Shown here: positions 23,600 through 34,788 of the stretch, one piece after another
Layout of the letters: the number at the start of each line of letters is the position of its first letter
How positions within the stretch are numbered: position 1 is the first letter of the stretch
Source of the DNA: Polytrichum commune
Taxonomy: Eukaryota > Streptophyta > Polytrichopsida > Polytrichales > Polytrichaceae
NCBI GenBank assembly: GCA_950295325.1
Contig: OX485805.1
Location: forward strand, 45,966,758 to 46,030,757
Reading direction: 5' to 3'
Length of the DNA: 64,000 bases
Notes under the pieces: generated by a model
The model's database searches: none
What the model was told of the DNA's origin: nothing
The model's input: only the letters and a program-made list of their open reading frames with translations
Position numbers and translations under genes: made by a program

Positions 23600-23925
23600 A
23601 TATCCTCCGAGTTAGGATTTGAGAACCTCGGCTAAATATTTTAACACTTTAGAATGCCCTCCGAGTTAGGGTATGTATTTGCCTCGGCTAGCTATCTTCG
23701 TGCATGATTGTCTCCAATGCCCTCCGAGTTAGGGCTTAAGTATGCCTCGGCTACTCGCATTAATATTCCAATGCCCTCCGAGTTAGGGCTCGAATGCCTC
23801 GGCTAATCGCATTAGTATTCCAATGCCCTCTGAGTTAGGGCTCGAATGCCTCGGCTAATTGCGATGCTAGCTCGATTGCCCTCCAAGTTAGGGCACGAAA
23901 ACCTCGGCTAAATATACTAGCTTGA
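23600..23925 (+). repeat. tandem repeat, six units of about 52-63 bp
   Basis: Each unit reads '(c)cctccgagttagggc' - 10 to 15 bp - 'tgcctcggcta' - spacer - 'ttccaatg'. Six units are countable; units 3-5 are closest to each other. The constant words CTCCGAGTTAGG and CCTCGGCTA are partly inverse to each other (CCGAG/CTCGG), so each unit can fold. Confidence 0.85.
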
Positions 23926-24406
23926 GAGAGTGCTAGAGGCTCCGACACTCATGTAGAGTTTGCGTGTTCAAATGAAGTGTATTAGGTGCCTTAAGTTTGG
24001 CTTCTTATATAGTATTCAACATCTATCTTTAATTAGATGTGGCGGTTAGGCCTAACTTCCCCTAATGCCACATGTTCATTTTAGGCTATTTTTATCCATG
24101 TATCCGGTCACAGTCTAATTTTAGGCTGACCGGATCTATTTACAGCAGTTATAATGTCCGAATGTAAAATGTACTTATGAAGTTCATTCGTTGGATTTCT
24201 TGGCTTAACCTAGATGTGCCTCGTGGTTCGGTTATCATCCATGGGCCTCCTTCATCCGGAATGCAACTATTCATTTAAAGGGAATAGTTTATGTTCATCT
24301 AAAAAGGACTTTCATCCTTTTAGGCATGTCTTTCATCTACCCTTGCTTAGGTGTTTACTAGACTACTAACTATCCTATCTCACTAACTTGTCCGTTCTCG
24401 GAACTA

Positions 24407-24600
24407 TGGTGGCGTTCCCGGTGTGCTCCCGGTATGCCTTCTCGTTCCCGGGCGTTCCCTCGATGAAGCTCCTTGTGCCCGATACGTTCCCGCGTTCCCA
24501 GCATTCTCATGGAGGCTCCCGGGTACGTTCCCGCCGGCTCCTTCATTCCCGGGCGTTCCCCTTGTTCCCGGTGCGTTACATAACCGGTGGCCGGTCCTCA
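24407..24600 (+). repeat. GC-rich patch of GTTCCCG words
   Basis: About ten copies of CGTTCCC/GCTCCCG-type words in 190 bp (cgttcccggtg, tcgttcccgggcgttccc, acgttcccgcgttccc, gctcccgggtacgttcccg). The base composition is far more GC-rich than the rest of the window. Confidence 0.75.
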
Positions 24601-24911
24601 TCCGGTCTTCAAGGCCTTCTTGCCATCTGTCCTCTCTTCCTCGATTGTTGGCTTCCCTTCGCGCTCCCTTGTCGATTGCTGGCCCCTCGGTGCTCCGGTC
24701 CTCGACCGCTCTCAATCCTTCTCTGCACACTGTTCTTCATTGGCATCCTGCTCCTTGATCTGCTTCCTTCTGGCACTCTGATTCCCTTGTGGCTACACAT
24801 ATAGCCTAGGTAGGTCCCCTGCACCAAGAAGGTAAAAGGCAAAGAACATATATGCAAGAATGGTTAGAGAGTAATTAACTTTGTGTTTCATAACCTTGGT
24901 GTGTTTTCTAA

Positions 24912-25360
24912 GGGCCACTTTATGCACATTGTCAATCCAAAGAGTTGTGACCATGAATGCGAGGGCCCTTGAAACTCACCCAAAGGTTGCACCATGGGAA
25001 ATAGCAATTGGTGGCCCCTCAAGCTTAGTGTACAGTGAAAGTGGACTATGTAAAGGGGTCGCACCATAATTTTAGAGTTTGGGTTTTCCACCATGAAAAT
25101 ATCATATTTTCTTGAGCCAATGGCTACTTAATTGATTGCCGCAACCCCTAGTTTTGCGTTAGACTCACCTCTTTTTGATGGGCCTAACACAATATCTAGT
25201 GGACCATCAGATATCATGCATTGGTTGCCATGTAGATTTATCATCCTTTTAAATTTCCTTGGTCCCTCAAGCCTTCAAAGTCTAATCTAAAGTGAACTTG
25301 GACCATCTTTGACTTCACAACCAATTACATAATTTGTATACATCACGTGTGAAAGAGCCC
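24912..25360 (+). mobile_element. diverged GGGCCACTTC-family MITE
   Basis: The left end GGGCCACTTTATGCACATTG and words 'gttgtgaccatga', 'gagggcccttgaaactc', 'ccctcaagcttagtgtacag' align with the family member at 13245. The right end 'catcacgtgtgaaagagccc' is the worn inverse end. Confidence 0.6.
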
Positions 25361-26109
25361 CCTTCCAGCTCTCATGTAAATTGGTCCAAAGTGTAATTCA
25401 TTTATCTGTTTTGTCAAACTGTAAAGATGATAACATCCCTTATAGAAACATGATCATGAACAAGGCATATGAGCTCAAAAATTTATAGAAGAAAAGTAGC
25501 TACAACCTTGATTTGGATTCGCTAATCATCTCCACTTTATCGTGTGTTTCATGTCCTAGGAGAAATGGGCTACTCGAAAAATGTAACCATTCAAGACCCA
25601 TCTACTATTAATATTTCAGATAAGTTCCCCTAATTATGATCATGTTGATTGTTGAATCTAGAATAGTTAACAAATTTTTGACACATGTGCAATCTTTTTA
25701 AAACACGCGCAGTTATTTTACATCCATTCTTAGATCCACACCTAACCACACACCACTCAAATGTAAGGATCCAATTAAGTTAGTGAACTAAATTAAGACC
25801 CCTTACTAACTTACCTCAAAGTCAGAATCTCATTGAATTCAAGCTCAAAATTTGGGCGATATAATAGTATCGGACAATATAATACGCTACTTGATTTTGG
25901 GTCCCAAGTGGTGGCCCGACTTCGAGTTGAACGTGGGTTATTCCATTATGAATGGATAATAAAAGCCCATTTTCCGTCATAATCGCCGCCTTAGTTAAGC
26001 CCTACCGCCACCGTCTAGGCAAGATCCTCTTAATTTCCGAAACAAATTCCATGGATTTACAATGACTTGGAGCCCGAATTATACACTTACCGCTTGACTT
26101 CGGATTAAC
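25361..26109. other. non-coding; fragments of the 0.38-kb repeat
   Basis: 25500-25610 (tttggattcgctaatcatct, tgtttcatgtcctaggagaa) and, inverted, 25640-25800 belong to the dispersed repeat of 18590. No exon is seen. Confidence 0.45.
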
Positions 26110-26112
26110 TTA

Positions 26113-26600
26113 GGGCCACTTCACATTATGGCCGAAGGTCGAGAGGCCGTCGATTTCCACCAATCATATTGTAAGAGACCAAGATTTCAGTCTCTCGACT
26201 CTTCACACTAGAGACCAAAGTCCAAAGGCCATCGCTCTTCAAAATGCTTACATGGCAGTGGTTTTTCACCAAGGCGGCGGACTCTTGTAGGAAGTTTGGG
26301 TCGGACAGGAATGGAAACCCAAATTATGGTCAAGTGGCTGTCGAATTAAAAAATCAAAAACTGACAAGATCTTGGCCGTTAGATTGGAGGGGTTGTTTTG
26401 GGCAGGGAATAAAGTGGGATGCTTCTTCTTTCTTTGGACTTTGGGCTTGGCCTTTCGAGGCTTCACACTATGCCCAGGTGAAGGCTCCAATTCCTATATT
26501 GTATTGGCTATTTTCAACCCATTTCTTTGGACTCTCAACAAAGTTTGGCCATTCAATCCCGCGGCCTCTTGACTTGGACGGCCATAGTGTGAAGCGGCCC
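26113..26600 (+). mobile_element. Tourist/PIF-like MITE with TTA target duplication
   Basis: 488 bp between TTA at 26110-26112 and 26601-26603. Ends are GGGCCACTTCACATTATGGC and, inverted, 'ggccatagtgtgaagcggccc'. The terminal words match the family; the interior differs from other members, so it may be a separate subfamily. The 139-codon plus frame 26244-26663 runs through the element and out past its end and is not a gene. Confidence 0.75.
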
Positions 26601-27642
26601 TTATTGATGGCTTCATCCTTAATTGATCTCAATACAAGAATTTGGGGGGGGGGGGGTCCATGACCTCAGTTTTAGGTGTCATTTGTGCTTAAAATAATAC
26701 TTCCATGCCTCACATAAGAATCAACATTCTCACCCTTCCTGATGGTATGTGTTGTGAACATGTATCTAGATTGCAATTGGTTTTAGGTGCACTAAGTACA
26801 CCGTTCATGGTATTTAGTGTCACTTACATCTCGGAGTTACACATTGCTATAACTTTTTTGTTGAGAATGTAACTTTTTATCAAGTAAAATCGTGTACGTT
26901 CTATATTGTCCATATAACCCATTTGATCTTTGTTGGTAGCAAATGAAATCTATTTCAAGAAGTTATAGACTTGTGTGATTCCAAATAGTAAGTGACACTA
27001 AACACCGTAAACAATCTTGTCGTATCAACGTGGATGGAAAATGAGAGTGGAAATTATTAATGTGGGTCACACTCATTTTTTGGTCAAGTTGAAATTAACA
27101 CGGGTTCAAGACCCGGGTCTTCCCCTAAGTCTTTATGAAGACTTATGATCAACACCTTACATAAAACAAAACAATCACCATACATCCAAAAGAGCACAAA
27201 AGAAAATATTTACCCACATTAATTTCTAGAAGTACAATTCTTGTGACCCATGGTACTATTTATTATGTGTTGAAAATCAATGTGGCCCAAATTAATTCTC
27301 GATATGAGATTCAATGCGGGCTCTAGAAAATTATTGAGGCCCAAAGTATTAGGACTATTGAGTGTAGTGTGGGGTGAATGTTCATACTGAGGGCATGGGA
27401 GAGTGTGGGATGGTGAGGGTGGGGATGAGGGTGAAAACATTGATTGTTATTGTAGGGTTTGAGTTTCTTATTACTTTAAGAACAAAGAACTCCTAAATTG
27501 TGGTCAGAGATCCTGAATTAGTATAATAATTCCAAATTCAAAGAATCAACACCCAACCTATCAGGAGAAGGCTTTTATATTACCCTCTCGATAGGTGTTA
27601 TGAAACCAAACCCTATTGGGTGTGAGTGTGCGGGTCATGTAA
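26601..27642. other. non-coding; short TACACCGTTT-family copy
   Basis: A G13 run lies at 26644-26656. 26795-27015 is flanked by 'gtacaccgttcatggtattt' and, inverted, 'gtgacactaaacaccgtaaa', a short member of the family at 46057. The rest is featureless. Confidence 0.5.
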
Positions 27643-28123
27643 GGACCACTTCACACATGAACCAAGAATTGTGACCATGAAATTGTGAGAGCCCAAAAGA
27701 AAGTGTCCAAAGGCCGTCCCAACATACCTCCAAAATCATGTAGTGTGGTCACATATCCTCAAGTGGAGTGTGAAGTTATATGTGACCGGGTCCTCAACCA
27801 AATGCATTTTCAATGAATTTCTATTCATGCAGGTCCTCGCACATGATAAAATAAAATGAACCAACATTTGTGAGCATTCGGAGTGCCATGTTGTCCTAGT
27901 TTTGTGTTAGGCCTACCTCCAAGAGGTGGTTTCTGAAAATAGTCCAAGTGACCATGAAACATGATCCATTCAATGCCATATAGGAATCCATGTAGACTTC
28001 ACATACTCCGTTGGATCCTTGAGCATAGTGTGAAGCAAACTTGGACCAGCTCCGCCTTTTCCACCAATGAGAGTGCTTGAAATGCAATGGTCACGGGCTC
28101 TCAGTCTCGTGTGTGAAGTGGCC
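27643..28123 (-). mobile_element. Tourist/PIF-like MITE (GGGCCACTTC family)
   Basis: 481 bp, flanked by TAA (27640-27642) and TTA (28124-28126). The right end is 'tctcgtgtgtgaagtggcc'. Its interior is the reverse of 15901-16400: 'gaccatgaaattgtgagagc', 'caaaggccgtcccaacatac', 'gcctacctccaagaggtggt', 'caccaatgagagtgcttga'. Confidence 0.75.
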
Positions 28124-28734
28124 TTAAGTTGAGGGTCAAAACATGCATAACTCCGTACATCTCATATATTAGTTTTTCAAGTTCATACTTTAAAGTACAA
28201 TTGGAGTTCTAAATTAGTCTACTGATAGTTAATTACGATGAATTACCCATAAATTTAGTATGGGGTCAAGTTTGCATCAAATCCCTTTACATGGCCTCCA
28301 CGAATCCCAACTTTGTATGTGTTTGTACTTGTTACGACTCTTGTGTTTTGGATGTAGCAAGTTTAGTACTTGGCCTACCCTAAATTGAGGCATGATTTTG
28401 GGGGAGTTTCTTGTTTAGTTTAGTTTTTAGTTCTCGGTTTCTCTAGTTTTTGGTCTTCTAAAATGTGGGTTGTAACTTAGAATAGTATAATTACTCAAGC
28501 CGAGTAAAGGCGACATGTTTTTTTTTGTCATTTGACATTGCTTCTTAGATGTCTTTCTCTTTGACCCCCCGGCAACCAATCTTACCAAGGTGAAGAGGTT
28601 CACGTCCCTATCCCATAGGTTTGTAATTAATTCGTCATGGTTGAGTTCCAATAGATGAATTTGAGGTCGCTATGTTAATTCTAAAGTTGAATTAACTAAA
28701 AGTCTTTATTTTGGTCTATAATCCTATTCATTGT
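28124..28734. other. non-coding interval
   Basis: No exon or repeat family was recognised. Confidence 0.35.
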
Positions 28735-28965
28735 CAAAGTGAAGATTCTCCAAGTTATAAAATGATCATATATGCGTCCCTCTTCAAATTATGTTAACTA
28801 TTGTGTCTAGAGAGGTTAATAAAATTTGAGCATGTGGTCCAATCTCTTTTCAACACAAGTCTTCCTGGGGTTTGTTCTTAGATACATACACAACCATCCA
28901 CTGCTCAATATAGGTGTCTATTTAAGACAAGGCAACAAATTAGGCATATCCACTTAATTGATGAC
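28735..28965 (-). repeat. 0.38-kb dispersed repeat, partial inverted copy
   Basis: Contains 'tcaaagtgaagattctccaa', 'atttgagcatgtggtccaat', 'ctcttttcaacacaagtctt', 'ataggtgtctatttaagaca', matching 10810-11060. Confidence 0.6.
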
Positions 28966-29067
28966 CAATTATGTTATAGTCACAACAATTACAATGTTAC
29001 GATTAAAATCAAAAGCTATTGTTTTTGTATGAATCTAATCAACATCAAGACATACCCACATTCCCAG

Positions 29068-29553
29068 GGAGTGCACTGTTCAAGTACTGTATTTATACAC
29101 GTGGGTGCACAAAAGGGGTATTATTTAAAACAAGCATGTACAAAATGTACGTACAAGAGACATATTGCTATTAAGCAAGAAGTAGATATACATGAGGCTA
29201 TAGAAAAATATATGTAAAGTACGCATTTACGCGTTTACGCGTTCAAGTCAAACCTGGACCAAGAATCATGTGTTTTTTCATCCACTAAGTAACGACTTTA
29301 TAACTAAAAATCCATGATTTGATATTATACATATAATAGGGCCATATTTTTGCATTTCCAAACATTTGTACACATGTTATATACAAATTCTGTATTTGTT
29401 TTTGGACCCTTGTGTACGTATGGAAATATATTTTGAAGCAATGAGATTTGTAAGTATATTGCTTGATTTTAGCAAAAATAAAATGTATACAGGGGTATTT
29501 TAATAAGGGGCATGCACGCACGTGATGCTTGGTTTTAATGAATAGTGCACTCC
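29068..29553. mobile_element. inverted-repeat element with GGAGTGCACT ends
   Basis: The left end is GGAGTGCACTGTTCAAG and the right end, inverted, GGAGTGCACTATTCATT. Inward similarity continues ('cacgtgggtgcac' against 'cacgtgcgtgcat', 'ggggtattattta' against the inverse of 'ttttaataagggg'). It is about 486 bp. No target duplication was resolved. Confidence 0.55.
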
Positions 29554-31429
29554 TTGAGCCCACATTGTCTCACAATCTAGGATGAGGTTTGGAATTGTCA
29601 TGAACTATCAATATATATGTTGGATTTTATGTATCAACGCCTTATATTGACCCAATATTATAGAGTCTATGATCAACTCCGCTCAAATGCAATTGTTTCT
29701 AATCTTCTTCTTTCGAAACAATAAAGTAACTGAACCCTTCAAGGACGTGGGGTCTTAATATACATCCAAATACCAATTTAGACGGGCTTCACCAAGTTCA
29801 TAAATCATATTTTATATGTACATGTGTTGAAATCTTATTATTTATTCTTTCTTTTGTCAAGGAGAACCAAAAATTTATTCAAACTAGACATTGATGATAA
29901 AAAATACAACACATGGATATGCATAAAAAACACCTAGGTTGCTATCTAAACCCTAAATCTTCTGTAATATCAAAGTGTTTAACTTATTTGAAAAATGGTA
30001 ACTTCTCTTATGACACTTCTTATGAATAAGTTTGCAAATATCATCATCCCAATTACTTTTCGTGCATCCACGTTTGGTATATTTTGCATCCTTACATTTT
30101 TGTAATGAAGTACTCGTGGATGATTGAAATTTGGATGAAAAATCACCTCATAGGTATCAGTATATGCAACATTGTAAATCTATAATGTACAAGTTTTTAA
30201 CAAGGGATGACAACTAATGTTAGGTTTAAGTTTAGTGTTGGTGACACTACACGGGTGGTTTACAATTAGTATTGAGCAAGACAAATAGAATTGGTGACAC
30301 TAAATTAGTGACAATATGTAGTGTCACCAAGCTTTGGAATCTCCAAATTTCAACACATCACAAAGGAGGAGTGAATACCGCCGATTCATGCTTTCAATGT
30401 GTGGAGCTTTGGCAAGTAGTGTAGCCGGTAAGGTACTACTTACAATGACTAGAGATGTCTCATCATGTGTCTCTTTCGTGGTGTAAATTGTAATGTAAGG
30501 TACCAAACCTTCACGTAAATTGGTACAATTGTCCTAGGTTTTCATATTAAAATGAATAGAATACATCAAAGAATTCAAGGAAATCGTAGCCACTTATTCC
30601 ATCGCCATCAAAGGAACACTCTTGGAGCACATAACTAGCTTACCTTCTCAAAATGATGTCTTCGGGTCTTGCTCAATGCTAAGCTTATGTATTCTCAAAT
30701 CTTCACCACCATGTATGTATGGTTTATTGCCACCAAACAAATAACACACAAGTGATCAACGCTCAAAATCGGTTACAAATGTAATGTGATCTACCTCATG
30801 TGTTCAATAAACGACAAAGGTCCAAAACAACAATATTTTCAGATCTAGAAGAATTATCAATGTGGAGAGAGAGGTCTATTACCAAGACCTATTTTGAAGC
30901 GGTTGAATGCCAATGCACATTTAGCTCAGCAGATTTGTGTTATATGAAATGAATAGACATATAATGTTTTTAGAGTTCATAACATTACTCAGTTGCGGGA
31001 CACTACACTAGGGTTCGGGAATCCCACATGCATTGTGCCCCACTTATTCCGAAATGTCTCCCTTATTGAGCCCCAACTAGCTTGACTTTTATTCACCTTA
31101 TGAATCTCTTATTGACAATTATGGCCCACCGGTTTACTAGGCTCTGATTATGTAGTTGTGCTTTTATTCTAAAATATATTGAAAATATTGTTGGCCCCAT
31201 ATGACGGGCCCCACATGCATGCGGGTAGCATGTCATGCATGACATTATTTTCATCACAAATACCATAATGTCATGCATCGGTGGTCAAGTGCACATAATT
31301 TCTAACAACTTTTCATTGTTAAAAAAAAGAGGAGTGGCAATGCGAGGCTGAGTAATGTAATGATTGATATCGACTTCTTCAGGAAGGGTATTCATGATAG
31401 GCACTTCTATCTTATAAGGATAGGTTTAC
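29554..31429. other. non-coding; contains the 4.6-kb-type repeat
   Basis: 30100-30340 repeats words of 4560-4840 (atttggatgaaaaatcacct, attgtaaatctataat, attagtattgagcaagacaa). No exon was recognised. The minus frame 30506-30324 has no motif. Confidence 0.4.
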
Positions 31430-32862
31430 ACTACATGGTCGAAGACTAAATACACTTCAATGCTGAGCAATCCTATCGGTCAAGAGAAAGCATGGACTGG
31501 ACTCAAGAAGTATACTCTAGAGCCCAAAGTCCAAAGTACGAAAGGAATGAAGTGGTGTTGATGCACGGGTAGATCACTTAGTGTATTTTAAAAACGACGT
31601 GCGGCATAATATAGAGAGGATTAAAATCATTTGAAATAAAAATTATAAAGGAATTCCAAATAATGAAGGGGCCATTAAATGTAGACAATCATGTTATAAG
31701 TAAGTTAGATGGACATAAAATGTGAGCCATTATTCTTTTGTAAAATTAATATAGGGGCTGAAGATAAGGATCCTAGAAGGTATGTTTAGTATGGTATGTA
31801 AATGGATCAACATTTTGTAAACCGCATGTTGTGTTTGTGAACACACGGACACTTTTCCTCTGTTTCCACCCTTACCCTATTTGTGGTGTACTTGGGGTTA
31901 TTTTGTACGCGCTGTAACATTGTGGACTCCACCCTAAATTGTAAATTCTAAACCCGCTTTACTATGCTTTGTGTTTTTGGTCACTTGCATTGCAATGACC
32001 GCTATGGTATTTGTGTTGGCATCTCCTATGTGTTTTCATCATAACAATGTTTGCAATGGTATTACTTTGCTATGGTCTCCTATGTGTTTTCTTCATAACT
32101 CTGTTTGCAATGGTATTATTGTTTGCACCCTTCTTTGTTTCCATGCTTTCCCTCAACACTTGTCAATTGCGTTAGGAAGTAGATTAGCTTTTATTACTTA
32201 AAAGGAATATAGAGTACAAAAAAATGCAGTGAATTGGACAATATAAGTAATGGAAGGGTGCAAGCAAATGGGCCATTTTTGAAATTTAAGTAATTATAGG
32301 GAGGCTTTAATTCAGCCCTTGAAGGTAAATAGCCCCAAAACAAAAAACCCCCAGCCGCACGTGGTGCACGAAAATGCCTTAGAGTGATCTACCCGTGTGT
32401 TGATGTGACACCATTCTCATGCCAATTCATGTTGGTGCCAACTCAAGAAAAGACTCCTAGGTCTGTAAACGAATCTCGAGATAGAAAATAAGGTCCGTTA
32501 TGGGATGTTTTGGACCCCAAGTTTCTTGGACCCGCACCCAAATATAAAATGAGTCCCCTAAAAATGAGTTTCTTGTGGGTTTCCACTAGGGTTCAAACCA
32601 AAAATAGTTTGAAACCGAATGGGTCCTGTTAATCAAGGAATTTACACTAGGATCCGAGTCCAAAGTATGAAATATTGAAGTGATGCAAACATGGTACCAC
32701 TTTCCCACCAAATCTTGACCGTCCTAACTTAAGAGAACACTCCACAAAATTCGAGAAACCAAATTTCAAGCTCGAATCCAAGCTTGAGTCCAAAAAGAAG
32801 GTCCATGAAGGGGGCTTTCGGGGACCCAAAATTCTTGGACCCGGACTCTAATGTAAACTCGC
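31430..32862 (+). repeat. TTTACACTAG-family repeat, split by an insertion
   Basis: 31430-31563 and 32398-32862 together match 6255-6775. The last 224 bp (32639-32862) is bounded by 'tttacactaggatccgagtc' and, inverted, 'acccggactctaatgtaaa', an inverted-repeat unit. The element at 31564-32397 lies in the middle. Confidence 0.65.
31564..32397. mobile_element. hAT-like non-autonomous element, 8-bp TSD TGTTGATG
   Basis: 834 bp. Both ends read CACGGGTAGATCACT inward, with further inverted similarity down to 'acgtgcggc', about 43 bp in all. It is flanked by a perfect 8-bp duplication TGTTGATG (31556-31563 and 32398-32405). The relative at 6288-6300 shows the uninterrupted site (gacgttgatgtggc). 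The 8-bp duplication and C-A-begun ends fit hAT, though other 8-bp superfamilies exist. The frame 31971-32201 is not recognisable as transposase. Confidence 0.85.
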
Positions 32863-33117
32863 CCAAAGTCACGATTCCCATTTGAAGCTGACTAGGGAAT
32901 GTTCCTTAAAATGAGAATATCCAACATTTCCACATATGAAAGCAAATGCTTGCTTCTTTGTTCTTCTTCCAATGTGTCCATGTTAGACTTCGAATTGTAC
33001 CCAAACATTAGAAACCGTGTCGGGTCATTGCCCCAATTTAGGTCCAAATCGATTGCTAGCGGCAAAACTGAGCTAATCAAATTTTCTCAAAAAAACACCA
33101 CAAAAAGTTCCTCAAAA
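32863..33117. other. short non-coding spacer
   Basis: Opposing open frames at about 32892-33120 have no motif. No repeat family was recognised. Confidence 0.3.
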
Positions 33118-33965
33118 TAGTGTCCTGGGAGATTTTTGGGCATGATCGGTCAAATCCTCGTGTTTCCAAGTCCAACCGGTTACATGTTGTGATCCATAAC
33201 ATTATCCCGATTCATAATATAGTCCACCCTCAATAAATGTTACACTTATAAACGTTAACTCATTATATTTGTTAACAAAATCGTACTCCCCTCATATTGC
33301 TAACTAGAATGTTAACTATGTTAAGTGTTAACAATAATTTACTCCCCTCTTTGTTAATTTGCCACTTATAAATGTTAACCTACGAAATACATCCAATATT
33401 GTGTGATGACATCCATTACATTGACTCACAACCTTTCAAAGTGGCAAAAGCCACCAAATTTGACTTTTGTGATCAGATTATTCATCTGGACTATATTGAT
33501 TCTTATTTAGTTTCATGAAAATAAAAGACTGACTTGATACACATATTTTATATATGATAATTTTTCAAAACTCTCCCTCCATAATTGTAATGAATTTATA
33601 TTTGTTAAGCATTCAAAAAGCTCCCTTTATAACTGTTACAATGTTAACTCACTATAAATGTTAGGAAAATTTTACTCCAGAGCCTAACATTTATAGAGGG
33701 TGGACTGTAGTGTTATGTGGGACCGACAATATTTCATGGAATATTCCTCACATTCAGACAAAATGTGGGACTATCCGAGAATATTCCATGGAATGTTGTT
33801 AGTCCCATAGTACATTGCTATGGATCTGAATAATGTTATGTCTTGCGGTTTTTCTTTACTTAATTGAGTCATATTCTATAAATTCCTCTAAAATGATGGG
33901 TAATTTTCATGAAGTCTTGAACTTCAACATGTTATTTCTCAAAATCAAGTGGTTTATTTGTAAGT
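33118..33965 (-). mobile_element. AACCGG element, inverted and split
   Basis: 33118-33194 (gggcatgatcggtcaaatcc, tccaagtccaaccggttaca) is the 3' part and 33841-33965 (attcctctaaaatgatgg, gaagtcttgaacttcaacat, gttatttctcaaaatcaagt) the 5' part of this family on the minus strand. The middle 33195-33840 is a separate inverted-repeat insertion. The tandem units are reduced to about two, both mutated. Confidence 0.6.
33195..33840. mobile_element. nested inverted-repeat insertion, CATAACATTAT ends
   Basis: 646 bp. The left end CATAACATTATCCCGATTCA and the right end, inverted, CATAACATTATTCAGATCCA agree at most positions. Further in, 'agtccaccctcaataaatgt' is answered by the inverse of 'acatttatagagggtggact'. 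A second palindrome built on 'catggaatattc' lies at 33720-33815. The interior is AT-rich with repeated GTTAAC words. The target duplication is uncertain (TA or GA). Confidence 0.65.
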
Positions 33966-34788
33966 AACTGGCAGTTGGTTCTCTTGTTCATTGCATCAAA
34001 AGTGAAATTAGTATATGTGGGTGTTATTTAGTTCGTTTTTTTTATGTTCTCCACCTTCTACTAATTACGTTCATGCTATGAAACTTGTGTTGCATTAGCA
34101 AATCTACAATGAAGCATCATCAAAAACCGGATCGGAAATCGGGCTTCTCTTGATTTGGGTATGAATACCAAAATTGTATATGTGTTGCTTTTTGTTAATG
34201 AATGTCATCGTCTCCCCAATTGGTTTTGATTATTGAGTTCAAAGTAGTTTATAAATTTTGACTACGCAAACCAATCTATTTTAAATACATGTCTTGTCAG
34301 TTCCATTTTCATATCCAACCTAATCACACACCACTCACATATAAGTGTTTGATTGAGATATATAATCGCATAAGCTTGCATCCCTAACACATCAATTATC
34401 TAAAATCATCATGTTCTCGAACTTATACTTATCATTGAAATGTGGAGATATGGAAGTCACATGAGGTGTGGGGGTGTAATTCAATCCATTTTTCATGTTC
34501 TGCAACTTCTATTGATTAGATTTACATGACAAAACTTGTGTTGCATGAGCAAATCTAGGATGAAGCATCAACAAGTATTGGAGTGAGAATCCCATCAATG
34601 CCAGCTATGTTGATTATCCCTATTAAGGCGTTCTACTATTAAATAAGAATGTAACATTTTACCAAGCAAAGTCATTTGTGTTCTATAATGTCTGAATTTT
34701 GTTAGTAAAAATTGAACTCATGAGTATGACATTATTGCACTTCATAACTCCAAATAGTAACACAAACTAAGTAGGATCATCAGTGTAG
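33966..34788. other. non-coding; repeat fragments
   Basis: 34220-34370 and 34450-34570 carry inverted words of the 0.38-kb repeat. 'aaacttgtgttgcat.agcaaatct' occurs twice (about 34080 and 34530), a local direct duplication of about 100 bp. No exon is seen. Confidence 0.4.

Larger units (their letters stand above)
22500..24870 (+). mobile_element. LTR-like non-coding segment with internal tandem repeats
   Basis: This interval differs in composition from its surroundings. 'ttatgttccccgaaatc' occurs twice (about 22673 and 22870). A tandem array follows at 23600-23925 and a GC-rich patch at 24407-24600. Long LTRs of plant Gypsy elements often look like this, but I could not find matching ends, a primer-binding site or a target duplication, so the call is tentative. 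The frames in 24388-24857 are not gene-like. Confidence 0.35.

Noticed and set aside
24388-24857. Overlapping frames of 82-138 codons on both strands
   Set aside because: They arise because the GC-rich GTTCCCG patch is poor in stop codons. Composition is arginine/proline/serine-rich with no motif.
26244-26663. 139-codon plus frame
   Set aside because: It runs across a MITE interior and through its TTA duplication and the G13 run; it cannot be a host protein.
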